Source: Naegleria lovaniensis
Taxonomy: Eukaryota > Heterolobosea > Eutetramitea > Acrasida > Naegleriidae
DNA: 64,000 bases
NCBI RefSeq assembly: GCF_003324165.1
Contig: NW_025407825.1
Location: 496,001-560,000, forward strand
Direction of reading: 5' to 3'
This document shows, in pieces, positions 41,414 through 52,206 of the stretch. How positions within the stretch are numbered: position 1 is the stretch's first letter; each line of letters opens with the position of its first letter. A program made the position numbers and the translations under genes. Below the pieces are notes generated by a model. It saw nothing but the letters and a program-made list of their open reading frames with translations. It searched no databases and was not told the DNA's origin.

Positions 41414-42825
41414 ATGGATTTTAGCGAAGTGTTCAAGTACTCTGGAATTTGCAAGTTTTCTCCAAACGGAAAATATATTGCCAGCTCTGCTGGGTACAAA
41501 CTTGTGATAACGGATGTTGAGTCCCTGCAAGTTCTTCGATTTTATACTTGTTCCGATGTGATTTCCCAGATTGATTGGAGCTCGGATAGTGAATTTGTAT
41601 TATGTGCTCAGTACAAGAGATCATGTGTTGAAGTATGGAGTGTCAGTGATAATACATGGAAATGTAAAATTGAGGAAGGCCCTGCAGGAGTGAGCTTTGC
41701 AAGATTTTCTCCTGACGCTCGACATGTACTTGTTACAGCTGATTTTCAATTAAGAATAACAATTTGGTCTCTCAAAAATTCGTCCTTAAATGTGGAAGGA
41801 AATGATGAGTTTAGTGGACATGTAGCTCATATTAAATATCCAAAATACACTTCAAAAGGATTGGATTTTACTCCTAATGGAGGAAAATATATGGCTCTTG
41901 CCGAAAGAAGAGATTGCAAAGACTATATTTCAATTATCGTAACAGAAACTTGGGAATTAGTCAAACATTTTCCTGTACGGACAAAGAATTTAACTGATAT
42001 TAAGTGGTCTCCCGATGGTCGCTATTTAGTTGTTTGGGACCATCCTCTCGATTATTCTGTGACTATTTACTCGCCAGCCGGCTCTGAAATTGCCCACTAC
42101 TCGGCATATAATGATCTTTTAGGAGTGAAAAGTGTGAAATGGTCTCCCAATGGGCAGCTTCTGGCTATTGGAAGCTTTGATCAAAAGGCAAGATTATTGA
42201 ATCACTTGACATGGAATCTTACTGGTACTTATGAACATACTAGCCCTGTTTCCTTAGAGACCCATCCTAATAATCCTGTTATTTTTCAAGAGGTTGAGTT
42301 TGTTGGTTCCAAAAACACTACACACAGCAAAACTAGATGTAAGTATTTTCAATAATTATTTGTGAAGATTTCTCAATAATATTTTGTCCTATATATATAG
42401 ACGTTATTGCCGAGCTACCAGTACAGATAAAATCTGTCAAGAACATTGATTATAAAAAAGCAAATCCGCAAGAAGGTATTGGATTGATGGACTGGTCTTG
42501 TGATTCCAAATATCTTTGTACTCGAAATGACAGCATGCCAAACACGTTATGGATTTGGGAAACTAGCAAATTGTCATTGTGCTCAGTCGTAATTCAAACA
42601 CAACCAATTAGACAAGCACAGTGGGATCCTGTGCATCCACGACTTGCTATCTGCACTGGTAATGGTAAAATATACATCTGGTCAAAAGAGGGCTGTTCTT
42701 GTGTGGACATTCCAAGCGCTAGCTTTAATGTACAAAACTTTAGATGGAACAGCGATGGAGAATCTATGTTACTAATGGACAGTGGCTCGTTCTGCGTTTG
42801 TTATCCATCCATTGACTCATGTTAG
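41414..42825 (+). CDS. WRAP73: WRAP73 (WDR8), centrosomal WD40 protein
   Basis: Exons 41414-42338 and 42401-42825 (62-nt intron) give 449 residues against 460 in human WRAP73. Two WD40 propellers worth of blades are present; the family-specific start MDFSEVFKYSG, with CKFSPNGKYIAS, the segment GVSFARFSPDARHVL, and the post-intron ELPVQIKSV...NPQEGIGLMDWS identify it. Known role: with SSX2IP/Msd1 it anchors microtubules at centrosomes/basal bodies and supports ciliogenesis. Its stop is 4 bp from the stop of the convergent macrodomain gene. Confidence 0.9.
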
Positions 42826-42829
42826 AAAT

Positions 42830-43804
42830 TCATGGAAAATAGAAATCCATGAACGTTTCATATATTGCTTGCTCGCTGCACCTAAATGTACAAAATATTA
42901 TTCTCCAATTAATTTGATGCATTGGAGATTCATTATTACTACTCTCCTCTAACAGAAAGTCTCTAACTGTGGCACAAGCTACATTGCACGCTTCTATCTG
43001 ATTCATGTGAAATTTTCCTGTAGAAATACAAGGAAAAACAATTGCCGAATAAATTTGTGACAAGTCTTCAGCTTGATATTTCTTTGATAATTGCCTAAAG
43101 TGAAATGAAAGACTATTTCTATAGCAATTGGCAAGTAAATCTCTCTTTGTTTCTTCATCATAATCAGAATCTCTTCCTCTTGGTCCGGTGGTATGAATGA
43201 TGTAATCAATTCCATTGGTTTGTCCCAATTTGAACGAATTGGTCACGACAATTTCACCAACTGGGCACTTGGTGTCAAGGTGTGAATGTGAGTGATAGAT
43301 CCAAGTGTCAGGATTGGAAACAGCTCGATTCATTTCTTCCACCCCACAAGCTTCATAAATGGTTCCATTCAGACCTCCACCAATCACCAACGATTCGTTT
43401 GAAGCATTAACCAAGCTCACTTGTCTGTTTGGAATATGGGTGAAAGACAGATGAGTGACATTCCCAGTATATAATGTTATTCTATGGTTCCAAGAATGAT
43501 TCCATGACATTGAATCTGACATGAGTGATTTAGAGAATTGTTTACAATATTCCAAATTTGCAGATTTCAAAAGATCATTCAACGATACACCATGTTCCGA
43601 AGTGAAAGTATTATCAAACGACAATTCAAGCCTTGCTGTGTAATTATTTGGTTGAAATTGTTTCATTAATTTTAGTAGCATTTGCTTTTGAAGCCAATTT
43701 TCAAGAGTGTCTGCTTTTTGATACCATTCCGATGAGGAAGACTGTTCTTCCTTTTCGTTATTCATGATGCTGGAAGTTTGGGAAGAGGACAAAACCGATT
43801 GCAT
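42830..43804 (-). CDS. macrodomain protein, probable ADP-ribose hydrolase
   Basis: A single exon of 324 residues. The N-terminal 100 residues are polar and helical. The macrodomain (about 110-324) has VNASNESLVIGGGLNGTIY (the N-x-x-N...GGG ribose loop), CPVGEIVVTNSF, YIIHTTGP and FPCISTGKFHMN, the pattern of MacroD-type enzymes that remove mono-ADP-ribose from proteins. I chose the first in-frame ATG (43804), preceded by an A-rich run. Compartment and substrate are unknown. Confidence 0.82.
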   Translation of the reverse strand: MQSVLSSSQTSSIMNNEKEEQSSSSEWYQKADTLENWLQKQMLLKLMKQFQPNNYTARLELSFDNTFTSEHGVSLNDLLKSANLEYCKQFSKSLMSDSMSWNHSWNHRITLYTGNVTHLSFTHIPNRQVSLVNASNESLVIGGGLNGTIYEACGVEEMNRAVSNPDTWIYHSHSHLDTKCPVGEIVVTNSFKLGQTNGIDYIIHTTGPRGRDSDYDEETKRDLLANCYRNSLSFHFRQLSKKYQAEDLSQIYSAIVFPCISTGKFHMNQIEACNVACATVRDFLLEESSNNESPMHQINWRIIFCTFRCSEQAIYETFMDFYFP

Positions 43805-43944
43805 ATTTTTTAAGGTTGCTTTTGCATGAGTGGCTTCCAAATTGAATCATTTTTCTGTTTGGAACTCAATTTTGGATAATTTCCTTCTTCCTTGATGTCA
43901 TTGCCATAGATATTTATAATCAAGACCCATTGTTTTGTTTAACG

Positions 43945-44646
43945 ATGAGAATGACAAAAAAAATGAAAGCAATTTTCAGAAGATTTTTCAAAAAGCAGCT
44001 TGCTCAACTTTCAAGTCATGAAATCACGGAACAATCTAAAACTATCACTAATGATGTTTTAAATCGAAACGAATTTTATAAAAATTGCACTCATGTGTGT
44101 TGTTATATTCCGATGCAATCGGGAGCTGAAGTGAATACGATGGATATTATTATGGATACATTGAAACAAAGAAAGCAATTATTTATTCCTGTTATCACCA
44201 CTGAAAATGATCAGATGGAAATGGTGCAAGTGAAAGATGAGTTAGATTTTGGAACTTTTGAATTAAAGAGCAAATATAAATTATTAGAGCCTCCAGAAGA
44301 AAGCCTTCCTTATCGAAAAAACTTGATGAATTGTCTTAATGGCGAGAGTAAATTACTGGTGATTGTTCCTGGATTGGCTTTTGATTTTAAAAATCAGAGG
44401 TTAGGGCGAGGAAAAGGACATTATGACAAATTCTTTGCACGTTTAGAGCATTTACAACGACAACACAACTTTGAGACCTATTTACTTGGTGTTTGTTTTT
44501 CATGCCAATATATTGATGAAAAATTCCAATTTAGTGAAGAAGTGCTGCGTGAATTCAAAGAGAAGAATATTGAATGTAATCAAATTTGGACCGTGCCAAC
44601 AGAGCTGCATGATAAAAAAGTGGACCAAGTATTGAAGGGATTGTAA
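43945..44646 (+). CDS. MTHFS: 5-formyltetrahydrofolate cyclo-ligase
   Basis: A single exon of 233 residues. The substrate and ATP loops of the family are present: CCYIPMQSGAEVNT (about residue 55), LFIPVIT, FGTFEL and VPGLAFDFKNQRLGRGKGHY (about 145) followed by YDKFF. The enzyme converts 5-formyl-THF to 5,10-methenyl-THF with ATP. Starts at 43945, 43951 and 43963 are all in frame; the last is directly preceded by eight A, so the true protein may be six residues shorter. It is divergent from the macrodomain gene, with 140 bp between. Confidence 0.9.
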   Translation: MRMTKKMKAIFRRFFKKQLAQLSSHEITEQSKTITNDVLNRNEFYKNCTHVCCYIPMQSGAEVNTMDIIMDTLKQRKQLFIPVITTENDQMEMVQVKDELDFGTFELKSKYKLLEPPEESLPYRKNLMNCLNGESKLLVIVPGLAFDFKNQRLGRGKGHYDKFFARLEHLQRQHNFETYLLGVCFSCQYIDEKFQFSEEVLREFKEKNIECNQIWTVPTELHDKKVDQVLKGL

Positions 44647-44677
44647 TAATTTTAAGAGTGATTATTTTCAAATTGCT

Positions 44678-46837
44678 TTATTCTTCATCGTCAGAGGAGG
44701 TGTCAGAGGATGACTCACTACTATCGGATTCTTCACTTTCAGATTCACTACTGCTTGATTCTGTGGCTTTGGTAGCCATTTCTTTTAGATAAGACTTTAG
44801 ACCTTCAGCTAACTGTGGAAGTTCAATTAAAATCCAAAAGTTGATTGCAAATCTAACTACCTTTGGATTATCCTTAGGGAATAATCCGACATAGTACTGT
44901 TGATGTTCTTCATCATTCAGTAATCGTTGTTTGATATTTTCTGTTCCTAGCTTACTTTTCAATTCTTGGAATAGTACCTTGAGAAAAATTCTACTGTATG
45001 AAGTCGTGTCTGTTTCAGTAAGTTTAACATTCACAAATATTGACCATGATATAGCATCTGCTACGAGCAAATGAGCAAAAAATTTAGCAATATTTCTCAA
45101 TCTACCAGTTTCATATCTGTGCAAAATACTATATTGCAATCGAAAGCACTCTTCAAAATCAATCCTAAAATTGTCAGATAATCTGCAAAATCGTTCTCCC
45201 AAACTTCCATAAAAGTCCAAATAACTTCTCTCTTGACTGCAACATTCAACAATCATAGAGCATACTTCCATGTCATGATCCTTGGCCAGGCCAGATTTTA
45301 AAAGCTTGTGAGCACAATCATCAAACGTAAGCGATGACATGATGGTGAGGTAAATTTTTCTTTTAAGAGCAGTGGACTCTTCGTCGGTTTTTGTTTTTGG
45401 ATCGAGAAGTGTTGGCTTTGTTGTGGTAGTACTTGATGTGCTTGATTCGGGAGCAGCCTCCGAAGTAGATTGGGTTTGAATTTCCTGTGCAAATTCTGCA
45501 GGTTTCGTCTCTTCTTCTTCTTCCTCGCCCTCGCCTAATATTTCTTCCTTGATTTCCTTGTATCTAGCTTCATTCTCTTCAAAGTTTGGATCATATTGGA
45601 AGTTATCAAGATGATCCTCTGTATCTAAATCGCTGGAAAGCTCAATAGAATCATGAATAATTCTGTCATCATCTTCCACAAGATCTAACTCTTCTTTGAT
45701 AGATGGATAATCCTTAAACTCTAGTTTTCGAATGTTGAACAATGTTTCTATCATATACTGCACACGTCTATCAATTTTACCTTCGTGTAGAATGTTTCTG
45801 AAGGCCTCAAAAACTGCTGTTAATATTTTTGGGGCAATCTCGAGCAATGTCTTTCCACACTCTTTCACGAATGTGACAGCCAATTCTACCGAGTCATTGG
45901 TAGCGTTTTCAAGAAGAAGTGATAGAGCTTGACCTGCAAGAATTTCACTTGCCACTTGCTGATTCACTAAATGAGCAATAAAGTGACACGATGAAATACA
46001 TTTTTGTCTATCGTTTCTCTTGTATGCTCTCAAAAACTGCACTACAACTCGCTTAAGCAGTAATTCTCCAATTTCTGGAATTCTTGTGTTAATGACAGCA
46101 GTCAGCGCAGCATATACATTACTAAATTGATTAGAAGAATTTTGTGCCTTAATGATGGCTTTCACAAGCAATCCCTTGCCTCTGACAATATTTTCAGCAA
46201 AAACCTCTGGAATAACATCAGCCAAGTTCGTTGCATTCACTTTGTTGACAATACCATTCAAGGTTTTTTGGAGTGCTTCCCAATTCAACTTTTGAAATTC
46301 TTCACTTGATGCGTCCGTTGTTTCTTGTTGCATTTTTCTTAGCTTGAAAGGAGGAATGTAAACATTTTCTTGTTGAGGCGGCTTCTTTTCAGATCGGTTC
46401 CGATCCAATCGGTCATCTCTCCTATTGTAGTATGATCTATCATTATTTCGTGAATATCCTCTCTCGTCTCTGCGACTGTGGGGCCTGTCTTCTCGTCTGC
46501 TATCGTATCTATCATCCCTTCTGTAATCTCGTTTGTAATCCGAACGCCTATCGTTGTTGTATCTGTTATTATAATACCTATCGTTTGATCGGCCATAATC
46601 TCTCCTATTATCAAATTCTCTTTCCTTTCTCTTTTCTGGTGATGATTGATTTGTTGGTTGTTGATTTGAAGCATCAGGAGGAGCAGTATTATCTTCGGAA
46701 TCTTTGATTTTTTCAATACCAGAATCTCCTGTGTCTACCTTTGCTTCGTTGTTGTGTGTTGTTGTTGTATCATCATCATGGTGAGGCTCTTGTTGATCGA
46801 TATTGATCGGTTTTTCATCGGTTTCGTTTGCGAGCAT
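44678..46837 (-). CDS. CWC22: CWC22, spliceosome factor with MIF4G and MA3 domains
   Basis: A single exon of 719 residues. The first 150 residues are Arg/Asp/Tyr-rich and disordered. The entry motif YIPPFKLRKMQ (about residue 160) leads into the MIF4G domain (KLNWEALQKTLNGIVNKVN and AENIVRGKGLLVKAI). After an acidic linker comes the MA3 domain (about 485-620, LKRKIYLTIMSSLTFDDCAHK, written in parts). The tail is Ser/Glu-rich. Known role: it brings eIF4A3 to the spliceosome so that exon-junction complexes are deposited. MAGOH, another EJC core protein, is also in this window. Confidence 0.9.
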   Translation of the reverse strand: MLANETDEKPINIDQQEPHHDDDTTTTHNNEAKVDTGDSGIEKIKDSEDNTAPPDASNQQPTNQSSPEKRKEREFDNRRDYGRSNDRYYNNRYNNDRRSDYKRDYRRDDRYDSRREDRPHSRRDERGYSRNNDRSYYNRRDDRLDRNRSEKKPPQQENVYIPPFKLRKMQQETTDASSEEFQKLNWEALQKTLNGIVNKVNATNLADVIPEVFAENIVRGKGLLVKAIIKAQNSSNQFSNVYAALTAVINTRIPEIGELLLKRVVVQFLRAYKRNDRQKCISSCHFIAHLVNQQVASEILAGQALSLLLENATNDSVELAVTFVKECGKTLLEIAPKILTAVFEAFRNILHEGKIDRRVQYMIETLFNIRKLEFKDYPSIKEELDLVEDDDRIIHDSIELSSDLDTEDHLDNFQYDPNFEENEARYKEIKEEILGEGEEEEEETKPAEFAQEIQTQSTSEAAPESSTSSTTTTKPTLLDPKTKTDEESTALKRKIYLTIMSSLTFDDCAHKLLKSGLAKDHDMEVCSMIVECCSQERSYLDFYGSLGERFCRLSDNFRIDFEECFRLQYSILHRYETGRLRNIAKFFAHLLVADAISWSIFVNVKLTETDTTSYSRIFLKVLFQELKSKLGTENIKQRLLNDEEHQQYYVGLFPKDNPKVVRFAINFWILIELPQLAEGLKSYLKEMATKATESSSSESESEESDSSESSSDTSSDDEE

Positions 46838-47150
46838 TTTTTATTTTGAATGTGAAGTTTAATTTTGCAACTTTAAATCTTAACTTTTCAACAAAAGCAA
46901 GCAAGCAATAAAACCTATTCATCTTACATCGATTCCAAAACTTGATTTCCTATATTTCCGCTCGAACGCCTCTCATTGAGCTTTCAGTAAAAAAACTTGA
47001 TGTTGAACGTTAATATTTTGAAAGAGAAAACGTTGGAAATTTTGCGGCTTAAAAAAAATTTTACAGCAGTTGAAGTGATTTGCATCATCCTCTGAGTTTT
47101 TCTCGCTCACAAAAGTGTCATCATTTCGGAACAATAATTTGTGAGAGAAG
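46838..47150. other. intergenic region between divergent genes
   Basis: 313 bases separating the CWC22 and TLC-protein start codons. It contains AT-rich stretches and an A9 run near 47051 but no recognisable gene. It is presumably a bidirectional promoter. Confidence 0.6.
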
Positions 47151-48222
47151 ATGGAGTTTATGGGTGAGATTTTTGAGAAAGAGTATTGGAAGTATTGGTA
47201 GGTTGAGCATGATGGAATTATTTGTTGAGATATTCATGATGATGGTATTTCATTATCTTGTTGTAACAACACCTATCAAACACAACATGATATTGCGTCA
47301 TGAACACACTCCGATGTTCTTTTAATTTGACAGCTATTTCCATAGTCCAACATTTGTGGAATATAACACTCAATGTACATTCCTTACCACCACACCTCTT
47401 CCGTACAATGTTTTATTTATTGCTGCTTGCAGTTTTGTATTTTGTTACCTATTTGAACAACTTGTAAAGTTAATTTGTTACAAGTTTGTGTTTGTCGCTC
47501 TCGAACAGAGAATTAAACAGCTTGGCAAACCAGAAATCAATGAAAATCACAAAATTGCGTTCTATAATAAGGTTATTTCGTATACCCATGCATGGTTTTC
47601 TACTATTGCAGCTATTTATGTTTTAGTAAACGAACCAACCACATGGGGTGACGCTGCTCATGGATGGGCAATATCTTATGAAGTAGTTTTAGGAATTAGT
47701 GTTGGATATTTTGTTCATGATTTAATTTTTACTACTTTCAGATATCCACAAGCATTTCCTGATAACACAAGCATGATTATTCACCATTTAGTTTGCATTT
47801 TGGGTATTTTGTATTGTTTGAATTTCAGAATTGGCGTGTTATATTGCATTACTCTCTTAATTACTGAAATTACTACACCATTTTTACAACACCGTTGGTT
47901 TATGGAATTTTTACATTACGAGAAAACAGTATGGTTCAAGTTGAATGGTCTGCTGTTTTGGTTGATGTTTTTAGTATGCAGAGTGATTTGGTGCTTTGTC
48001 CAAAACGTTCACATTTTCTATCATGCAGACCAATACAATTTCTCACCCTATCACCAACGTGTGCCAATCATCCTGCCATCCTTACTGTTCTTATTGAATC
48101 TATTTTGGTTCATGATTATCACAAAGATTGTAGTGAAAATGGCCATTAATTTCTTTAAGGGATCAAAATCTTCCGAAATTTCCAAAGACTCCAAAGACCC
48201 TAAATCAGCAACTGCTCATTAA
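47151..48222 (+). CDS. TLC-domain multi-pass membrane protein (TLCD4/TMEM56-like)
   Basis: Exons 47151-47197 and 47334-48222 (136-nt intron) give 311 residues. The 15-codon first exon (MEFMGEIFEKEYWKY) would be missed by frame length alone; its phase fits the second exon exactly. Six to seven membrane helices follow. TLC features are the aromatic-rich start, HAWFSTIAAIYVL, the GYFVHDLIF helix and MIIHHLVCILG with the paired His of the family, then TEITTPFLQHRWF. TLC proteins act on or sense membrane lipids; TLCD4 itself has no firm activity. The C-terminus is Lys/Ser-rich and cytosolic. Confidence 0.82.
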
Positions 48223-48489
48223 AATGTTGATCATCCGTTACACATAATCATTGTTGTTATTATCTTTGATATGTACAAAGATGTTGAATTGCAGCCACTG
48301 AGATCCTACTGAGCTTACCCTCTGTAACACTTGTAAGCTATTAGGGAAGAAATGACAAGCGGTTTTCCCTCACTCACATATTCAATGGTGAAAATGTTAA
48401 CTTCATTCTGTTTTTGACGAGAAGAACTGAAACCCTTATTCGAATATAATACCGAGACGTATAAACGAGTGCATCTTCAAGCTTTACAG

Positions 48490-48780
48490 ATGGCACCTGT
48501 TGTAATATCAGCAAAGGAACGCTTTAGGCAATTTTTTTTGTCAACTGTTGCTGTGGTGGACGCTTACAATGTAAACTCTAAGGTTTCTACTGAAGACGTT
48601 AGTTCATACTCCAGGTTTTCTGGATCGCTTCTGCTCCGAGTATTTCATGTTCGAGATTCCATTTTCATCTTTCTCACGGACAAGGACACGGACCACTTGA
48701 GAGTTTCATCATTCCATTGTTTCAGAGTATTACAAAAAGTGCACTCTCACGGCAACAAGAATATTTCATTCGATTTATGA
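48490..48780 (+). CDS. small uncertain protein
   Basis: An ATG-initiated frame of 96 codons (MAPVVISAKERFRQFF...) with a plausible folded look (LLLRVFHVRDSIFIFLTDK) but no family I know. Its stop codon directly abuts the stop of the convergent 73-codon frame on the minus strand. It could be real or chance; transcript data are needed. Confidence 0.3.
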   Translation: MAPVVISAKERFRQFFLSTVAVVDAYNVNSKVSTEDVSSYSRFSGSLLLRVFHVRDSIFIFLTDKDTDHLRVSSFHCFRVLQKVHSHGNKNISFDL

Positions 48781-48996
48781 AATATGTTCGATCATTTCAA
48801 TGAATACTTTCGGATGTTTAATTTTGAGGATCGTTTCCTGAGGTGATTGTTGCTGTTCACGGGTCGCAGGAGGCAAGGATGTGGTTAATGACCGTGATGG
48901 TTCATCATCTCTGTTGGTACTATGGATGAAAAGCTTTGTCATTTGTTGCAACATTTTTCCAAGTTCATCCTTAGCTCTCCTATTGATCGTCAACAT
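48775..48996 (-). CDS. 73-codon frame directly behind the Kelch-BTB stop
   Basis: The ATG lies one base after the TAG of the Kelch-BTB gene on the same strand. The product starts MLTINRRAKDELGKML and ends FIEMIEHIS, amphipathic in both halves. It may be a separate small protein, a re-initiated second cistron, or an extension of the Kelch-BTB protein (see findings). Confidence 0.35.
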   Translation of the reverse strand: MLTINRRAKDELGKMLQQMTKLFIHSTNRDDEPSRSLTTSLPPATREQQQSPQETILKIKHPKVFIEMIEHIS

Positions 48997-48997
48997 T

Positions 48998-51900
48998 CTA
49001 TTCTTCTTCTTCTTCAAAATACTCAATATCTAGAGTTTCAAGAGGTGGCTTGACAAAAAGTTTCGCTTTTCGTTCTTCTTGTTTCTGTAGAGAGCTATAG
49101 TCATCAGCGCAATCACGAAACATTTCTGAAATCTCGCTTAATAAATCATTGGTAATTTCATCTGATGCAAGTTCTTGAGAAATACTTGTCACTTTTTCGA
49201 CTCCAAGTTTTTCAGTAGCAATCAATCTTCGTACATATTTCAAAATACTTTCTTTCATGGAGAGAGATGCCAAAAAGTCTGCCAATGAATAAATGTCAAT
49301 AATGTACTGAATGAGGATATCTTGGGTAATTTCTTCTACTTGTTGAGGAGATTTTAGTGTGTGTGGTTTCTCGTCATGGTGGCTGATGACTTGTTCAGAA
49401 TGAATACATCCATTCTTTTGTGTTGGAAATACATGTTTGCATGCCAATACCTTTTCCAAAGCCACATCGTTCGTATAGGCATAATATAAAACAACTGCCA
49501 CATTAAGTAAAGGATGGATGGCATGTGGTTGATAAAACACTTCCATGGGTAGTTCAATGTCGGATTGGTATTCTGAAAAAAGTTTGTTAAAAATTAAATT
49601 ATTGAAATAATCAAATCGTAGAGAGAGTAATGCGGATGGTGCTACAATTTCGAAACTAGCTTCATCATCCAAACGTACTACAATATTGGAAAATGTAGTA
49701 AGTTTGATATCTTCTGGATGAGACATGAGGGCAATCAAGTTCAAATGCATGTATTCACGTGCAAGCATGACTCTCTTCTTCACATAACTCTTAAAGTTAA
49801 AGGATGGAGGAACAGAAGATGATATTAAAGAATGGAATAAGGAACCTTCTTGCAATGAAAAGTTGTTTGAGCTAAGGAATATTTCCAGTTCATGATCTCG
49901 AAGAATTTCCATTTCTGGTAACACAGTAAAACGTAAATAATCCGCACAAAATCCAATTAATTCGTTTAGAGGCTCTGTAGCCTTGCTCTGGAGAAGGGTA
50001 CAAAGCTCCTTGAACATCTTAATAGCCATTTCAATGGTCATTGTAACAGTTAATAATTTTCTAAGATAATCAAGTAATTCAAGAAATTGGATGTCAAAGA
50101 CCACTGAATAAAGATCAATAAAATCAATCATGGACTTGTCCTTTAAATCAAAATCTAACGTGGGATGAACGTGATAAGATAAACTAGCATCTCTTGGAGT
50201 GAGTTCAATACCATAGCAAAACTTGAGTATGAGATCTAAATGGTCTGCTTTCAAATCTGTCGTGTATTGATGTGATTGAATCATCTTGTTAAAGTAATTG
50301 TTTTTCACGAGGACAAGACGATGACAATCAATAGCATGGTTACTATCATCTACGATCGAGTAATCTTTAAACTGTTTTTGAGCCCACAATTTTACAGAGA
50401 GCTCTTCCAAGCATGCGTCTGTGGAAGCACTTTTAGTGGGATCTACTAACAGAGAAGGATCATTTTGGTAGTTGAAAAATGTAAGATCAAAAGTAAGGAG
50501 AGAGGAATCATAGACCGTGTAAGTATCAAATCCTGTTTTTCCTCCAAAATTAATGAATTTAAGAGAAAGAGTTGGATATTGACTAACCATAGGCATTGAA
50601 AAAGTGGTCATTCCCAAACTGTAATCATAAAACAAGCTTGAACTCTTAAAGTTGATATCATTATAGGAAATACATTGTCCAATATTGCCACCTCGATAAA
50701 TAATTTCTTTGGAGGACAATTCTTTTCGTTTCATTTTTCTCTCTTTCGACAAGGTAATGATTTGCATGTTTTTCTCTTGTTCAAGCAAAGTTTCAGCAAT
50801 GCCAATGGAATCATCCACGAGCTTACATGAGATCCACCTTTCTTCTTCAATGTTGTAAATATATGTGTCATTAAATCTATGACCATCATTTCTTCCGCCG
50901 TGCATACACAAATATTCGTAATAGGATTCATAGTTATGATGAACGTCGCTATGTTTTGATATTAGATTTGGCTTTCCATAAGCTTGAAAAGCAGAAAATG
51001 CCAATGCAAACCGGGCAGATGGAAAGGTGTAATTAATCTCAATGTTGAACCATGTCTTGCAGGTAAAATCAAAGTATGCCAAGCTTTGTAGTGATGTGTC
51101 AGCAGCATTCAGCACCAAACATCGTCCTAGTAAGTTATAGTATACATACAGATACGTGATAAAAAATTTGAAATTTCAAAACATACCACCAAATATGAAA
51201 AACTTGTCTGAATTAGTTATGGCGGAGCATAGAACATGTCTCATCAGCGGTGCTTTACCTGCAACAACCTAATAAAGAAAGATGAATTTCAAGAGCGACA
51301 CAATTGTGACAAACATACCTCTACCGGTCTCCACAACAAATCTCTAAAATCAAACTCTATGAGATCGTTCAATTCCAATCCACTACCATTATCACCACCA
51401 AAAACAATAAATTTTGACTGATCATTCATCATTTCCATGGCATGACCATAACGTTTTTCTCCAAGTTTTGAGGCTGTTGTTTGGTTTTCAGGGAGACGAA
51501 ATGGATATCCATCCGTCTTTGTGGCTCTTCTCCAATTTAATTTTCCAATTCTATCTAACTTGGTTTTCCATTTAAATGTGTTTAAATCTAAACAAAATAC
51601 TCCATATGGAGCAATATTATCTCGAATCATAAACGAACTCAAGGTCGACTCGGTATTTCCACCAAAACACCAGATATGATGATCAGCTCTTCGGTAACAT
51701 GCTTTTAAAGACCATAAATTTGCAACTTTCACTCGGGATGATGTAGTGGACTCATTTGGTGTGCCATCTAAATGTTGCTTCCAAACTCCAGTTCTCAGAT
51801 CAAATTCATAAACTTGTAACACACTGCCTGGGTTTGAAGGCTTGTCCACGACTCCTCCCAGACAGAACAGAGAATGTCTAGGCGGACAAGCTACCAGAGC

Positions 51901-52137
51901 AATTTGAGAACGTTGAGAAGGCACTTGGCCGGTTTGTTCCTGTTCCGTAAACATTCGGAAAGGAATGGATGGTTGCATTATATTTTCCATTTCTTTTTGT
52001 TGATCATCCGTCATTGTCTCATCATCATGTTGCTGATCAATATCTGCCAAAGTCGAAAAATTTGGAATATTGTTATTATTAGTATTATTCGGGTTATTGT
52101 TGTTGCTGTTTGATCGTAAAAATTGTGAAAAATTCAT
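48998..52137 (-). CDS. Kelch-BTB-BTB protein, LZTR1-like
   Basis: Exons 52137-51319, 51268-51187 and 51126-48998 give 1009 residues. After an Asn-rich start, Kelch blades fill about residues 80-430 (SLFCLGGVVD, HIWCFGG, KFIVFGG, LCMHGGRNDG...FNDTYIY). Two BTB-like domains follow: one from about 535 (VDDSNHAIDCHRLVLVKN) and one from about 790 (IVVRLDDEASFEIVAPSALL), each followed by BACK-like helices. Kelch-BTB-BACK-BTB-BACK is the plan of LZTR1, a Golgi CUL3 adaptor that targets Ras-family GTPases. The assignment rests on architecture, not close sequence match. The C-terminus is a run of five Glu. Confidence 0.7.
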
Positions 52138-52206
52138 TGCGATTCGTATGATATTTTGTTCACAATTTTTTTGTAAAAGGTTCATTCGAGTTGGGACAGA
52201 ACAAAA

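Noticed and set aside
47080-47325. 81-codon frame upstream of the TLC gene
   Set aside because: It lies in another phase over the true first exon and intron of that gene.
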